From assembly GCA_016190005.1 (NCBI GenBank), contig JACPRK010000205.1, positions 1 to 50,157 on the forward strand: a stretch of 50,157 bases of DNA, read 5' to 3'. This document shows positions 47,862 to 50,157 of the stretch, piece by piece. The stretch's first letter is position 1, and each line of letters opens with the position of its first letter. The position numbers and the translations under genes are program-made. This DNA comes from Candidatus Wallbacteria bacterium. Lineage in GTDB: Bacteria; Muiribacteriota; UBA6191; JACPRK01. Under the pieces are notes generated by a model, which worked only from the letters and a program-made list of their open reading frames with translations, was not told the DNA's origin and made no database searches.

Positions 47862-50157
47862 TCGGCAAGGCCCCCCTCGACTTCATCCTGCAAAGCGTCT
47901 TCCGTCAAGAAGCGCTCACGGACGCGGAGTTCGAAGAGCTGACGCTCGTGCTGATGCGTTCGGAGACGACGTTCTCCACGCGCAGTACGGTCAAGCTCTA
48001 CCTGCTGGGCGCCGTTCTGCCGGGCGTGACCGTCGGCTTCTACGCCGACCGCGAACCAGCCAGCTACATCCTGGAGAAGCTGCGGACCGAAGGGCTGGGG
48101 AATGTCGATCTGCTCCCGCCCGACGCCGATGGCCCCGCGCAGAAGCAGTTCTTCCTGCGCATGGAGAACGGCCTGTTGAAGGTAGCGCTGCTGCCCGAGT
48201 CGCTCGGAGCGGCGCCGCTGCTGGCGGAAGCGCTGCAGAAGCTGGACGGAGCGCGCGGATTCAACTTCGCCTTCGTCGACCTATCGACCTTCACGGACGC
48301 CGAGCAGGCCACGCGGGCAATTGGCCAGCTGTCGTCGGTTCTGGGCGTGGCTCCGAGCGCCTTCTGGTTCTCGGCGCAGGCCCCGTCGGCGCTCAACGCC
48401 GACGCGGTGGCGGCGACGGTTCTGCGGGTGCCGACACCGGCCGTGACCCGGCCGGCGCCGATCGTATCGGCGCCTAAGACGACGCCGGGCGTGGCGCGGA
48501 CCGACGGCATGCAGACCGCTGTCAGGGCGCCCGTGTCGAAGCCGGCTGCCATCCAGGTCCCGGGCGTGACCGCCGAGGAGCAGGCCGAGCTCTTCAAACC
48601 GCTGGCGCCCCCGGCGGCCCAGCCGGAGAGCGAGGACGGGCTCAAGACCACTCTGCGCGAGCCGCTCTCGCCCGACCAGCTCGCGCTCCTGCAGCAACTC
48701 GACGGACTCGGTGGTGCCGGCGCATCCTCCGGAGCTTCCGACTCCTCCGAGTCGGACCTCCTCAGCGCGGTCAACGTGGCCCTCGGCAGCGGCGAGCCAC
48801 CCGAGCTCGGAGCGTTCGGCGCATCCGAGCATGGCGACCCAACGCTTGCCCACGAGCAGCAGATGGCCGGCCTGCTCGACGACGACCACGGCGCCTCCGC
48901 TGCGGCCGACAGCCTCTTCGCCGGTTTTGAGACGCAAGCCGCCGCGGGCGATTCCCTGCTGTCTGAAACACCCTCGGGCGGCCTGCTCGCCACGACACCC
49001 GCCTCGGGGCTCGCCACGGGCTCTAGCCTCGACTTCGCCTCCGCCGATTCCAGCAGCGGCGGCCTGCTCGACCTGATCGCTCCCGACGAGACCTCCGCCG
49101 ATGACCTCTTCCTGGCCGCAGCCGACATCCCGGCCGCCGCGCCCGGCGCGGCAGATGGGTTGGCCACCGGCAGCAGCCTCGACTTCGCCACCCTCGAACC
49201 GCCCAAGGCCGACCTCGGTCTAGCCACCGGTTCCTCCCTCGGGTTCAGCCAGGCGGAGCCGGCCGCGCTCCCGGATCTCGGCCTTGCCACCGGATCGAGC
49301 CTCGGTTTCGAGAGTCTCGACACCCCAATCGCGCCGATCGCCACAGCCGACGAGCCGGACGCCGACCTGTTCCTGGACGACATCGTCTTGCCAGGCCTGG
49401 AGGACACGGGCGCGTCCTCGGCGCTGGCGACCGGAGCGAGCCTCGACTTCGAGAGCCTCACTCCCTCGAAGGTCGTGCCGTCGGCCCCGCCGCAGGCTCC
49501 GGCGGCGGCCCCGCTACCCAAGCCGCCGGTCCAGCGCGTCCCCGGTGAGGCGTTGGCCGATGACGATATGCTCCCGCCGTTGGAGGATTCGCTTCCGGCC
49601 GACGCCGCGCCCGACGAGCTCGGCAAGCTGTTCGGAGGCGAAGCCGTCCGGGCCCCCACCTTGGAGGACACCGAGGAGCTGCCGGAGGATCTCCGTGCGG
49701 CTCTGATGGGCGATGACGAGGTGGAAATCGGGGGTTCCTTCACGCCCTCGGACAGCGGCAGCTTCCGCGCCGAGAGCGACTTCTTGCAGGAGGCCGAGTC
49801 GGCTCACGCTGAGCTGGCGAAGGTGAAGAAGTTCAAGATCACCGCCTCCGACGACATCGACGTCGACGACAGCGCCTACAACGTGGACGGCGCATTGGCG
49901 GCCGCTCCCGGCAGCGATGAAGTCGAGCCTGACGAACACGCCAGCGAGAGAGCCGAGGCCGAGTTGGACGCGCTCGACGACCTGCTCGGGAAACGGAGCA
50001 CGCCCCCGCCGGCGGCGCCGATACCGGACCCGCGCGACACGCGCCGACTCACAGCAAGCCTGCTCGAGCTCGAGGAGGGCGAGGAGGAAGGCGATGCGCC
50101 CAGGGTCCCGGCGCCAGCCCTCCCCCCCCGCGCCGCCGCGGCCCCCAAGCCGCCGCC
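47858..50157 (+). CDS. Long acidic disordered protein with LATGSSLDF repeats (3' truncated by window)
   Basis: At least 766 residues; the frame stays open to the window end. Residues 1-170 look folded (alternating helices and strands, starting MIGKAPLDFILQSVFRQEAL, with a hydrophobic core segment FNFAFVDLSTF); no family was recognised. From about residue 190 the sequence is Ala/Pro/Asp/Glu/Ser-rich and probably disordered. Five short repeats, LATGSSLDF, LATGSSLDF, LATGSSLGF, LATGSSLGF and LATGASLDF, begin at residues 385, 435, 455, 476 and 523, each followed within a few residues by acidic or Ser/Pro sequence. It overlaps the methyltransferase stop by ATGA, so the two are translationally coupled. 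The repeats may be docking motifs. Confidence 0.8.
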   Translation, partial: MIGKAPLDFILQSVFRQEALTDAEFEELTLVLMRSETTFSTRSTVKLYLLGAVLPGVTVGFYADREPASYILEKLRTEGLGNVDLLPPDADGPAQKQFFLRMENGLLKVALLPESLGAAPLLAEALQKLDGARGFNFAFVDLSTFTDAEQATRAIGQLSSVLGVAPSAFWFSAQAPSALNADAVAATVLRVPTPAVTRPAPIVSAPKTTPGVARTDGMQTAVRAPVSKPAAIQVPGVTAEEQAELFKPLAPPAAQPESEDGLKTTLREPLSPDQLALLQQLDGLGGAGASSGASDSSESDLLSAVNVALGSGEPPELGAFGASEHGDPTLAHEQQMAGLLDDDHGASAAADSLFAGFETQAAAGDSLLSETPSGGLLATTPASGLATGSSLDFASADSSSGGLLDLIAPDETSADDLFLAAADIPAAAPGAADGLATGSSLDFATLEPPKADLGLATGSSLGFSQAEPAALPDLGLATGSSLGFESLDTPIAPIATADEPDADLFLDDIVLPGLEDTGASSALATGASLDFESLTPSKVVPSAPPQAPAAAPLPKPPVQRVPGEALADDDMLPPLEDSLPADAAPDELGKLFGGEAVRAPTLEDTEELPEDLRAALMGDDEVEIGGSFTPSDSGSFRAESDFLQEAESAHAELAKVKKFKITASDDIDVDDSAYNVDGALAAAPGSDEVEPDEHASERAEAELDALDDLLGKRSTPPPAAPIPDPRDTRRLTASLLELEEGEEEGDAPRVPAPALPPRAAAAPKPP

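Noticed and set aside
48064-49743. 559-residue Ser/Ala-rich minus-strand frame opposite the last gene
   Set aside because: Composition is a mirror of the disordered coding region, and it runs against the operon; no start site or domain supports it.

Overview
This is a 50 kb chromosomal stretch of a GC-rich (about 65-70%), densely coding Gram-negative bacterium. The Gram-negative call rests on a secretin, PilMNO-type inner-membrane assembly proteins and an LpxL-like lipid acyltransferase. Nothing here fixes the phylum. VIT/VWA proteins, Ser/Thr kinases, FHA histidine kinases and HEAT-repeat proteins suit Acidobacteriota, Myxococcota-like lineages or a candidate phylum. No tRNA, rRNA, CRISPR array, transposase or phage gene was seen.

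Layout. 1-511: repeat-rich non-coding DNA, then an OPA-family MFS transporter. 2-8 kb: housekeeping and catabolic genes (MazG-like, secreted C11 peptidase, creatininase family, M20 peptidase, HSDL2-like SDR, a 61-residue membrane protein with a terminator). 7.8-11.1 kb: a MerR-like regulator behind a consensus sigma-70 promoter carrying an inverted repeat, followed by a VIT-VWA protein. 11.2-26.5 kb: a minus-strand run of 15 genes for a type IV pilus / type II secretion machine. In transcription order these are FHA-GAF histidine kinase, GspE/PilB, GspF/PilC, major pilin GspG, Ser/Thr kinase, PilP/GspC-like, PilM, PilN, PilO, secretin, an unknown periplasmic protein, and pseudopilins H, I, J (with a LamG-like domain) and K/PilX. 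Many junctions are 4-bp ATGA or GTGA overlaps. 26.6-32.1 kb: TPR/HEAT protein, GMC oxidoreductase and an MscS-type channel. 32.7-34.3 kb: secreted M4/M36-type metalloprotease with a promoter and terminator. 34.4-37.3 kb: NfeD-FloA-TerB-like membrane-organising operon. 37.4-45 kb: LpxL-like acyltransferase, double-receiver histidine kinase, small unknown, giant MscS/MscK-like channel, Bax-inhibitor-1 protein. 45.7-50.2 kb: two STAS proteins, an Rsm22-like methyltransferase, and a long acidic disordered protein that runs off the window and carries five LATGSSLDF-type repeats.

The main unusual signals are: (i) 7-bp periodic tandem arrays in intergenic spacers, one containing and one abutting a stop codon; (ii) a dispersed palindromic element with core CACTCGACTT in two unrelated spacers; (iii) a Ser/Thr kinase and an FHA histidine kinase inside the pilus/secretion operon; (iv) a pseudopilin with a LamG-like domain; (v) the STAS-STAS-methyltransferase-repeat-protein operon; (vi) the MerR/VIT-VWA pair. 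All functions are inferred from sequence motifs read by eye; no database search was run.
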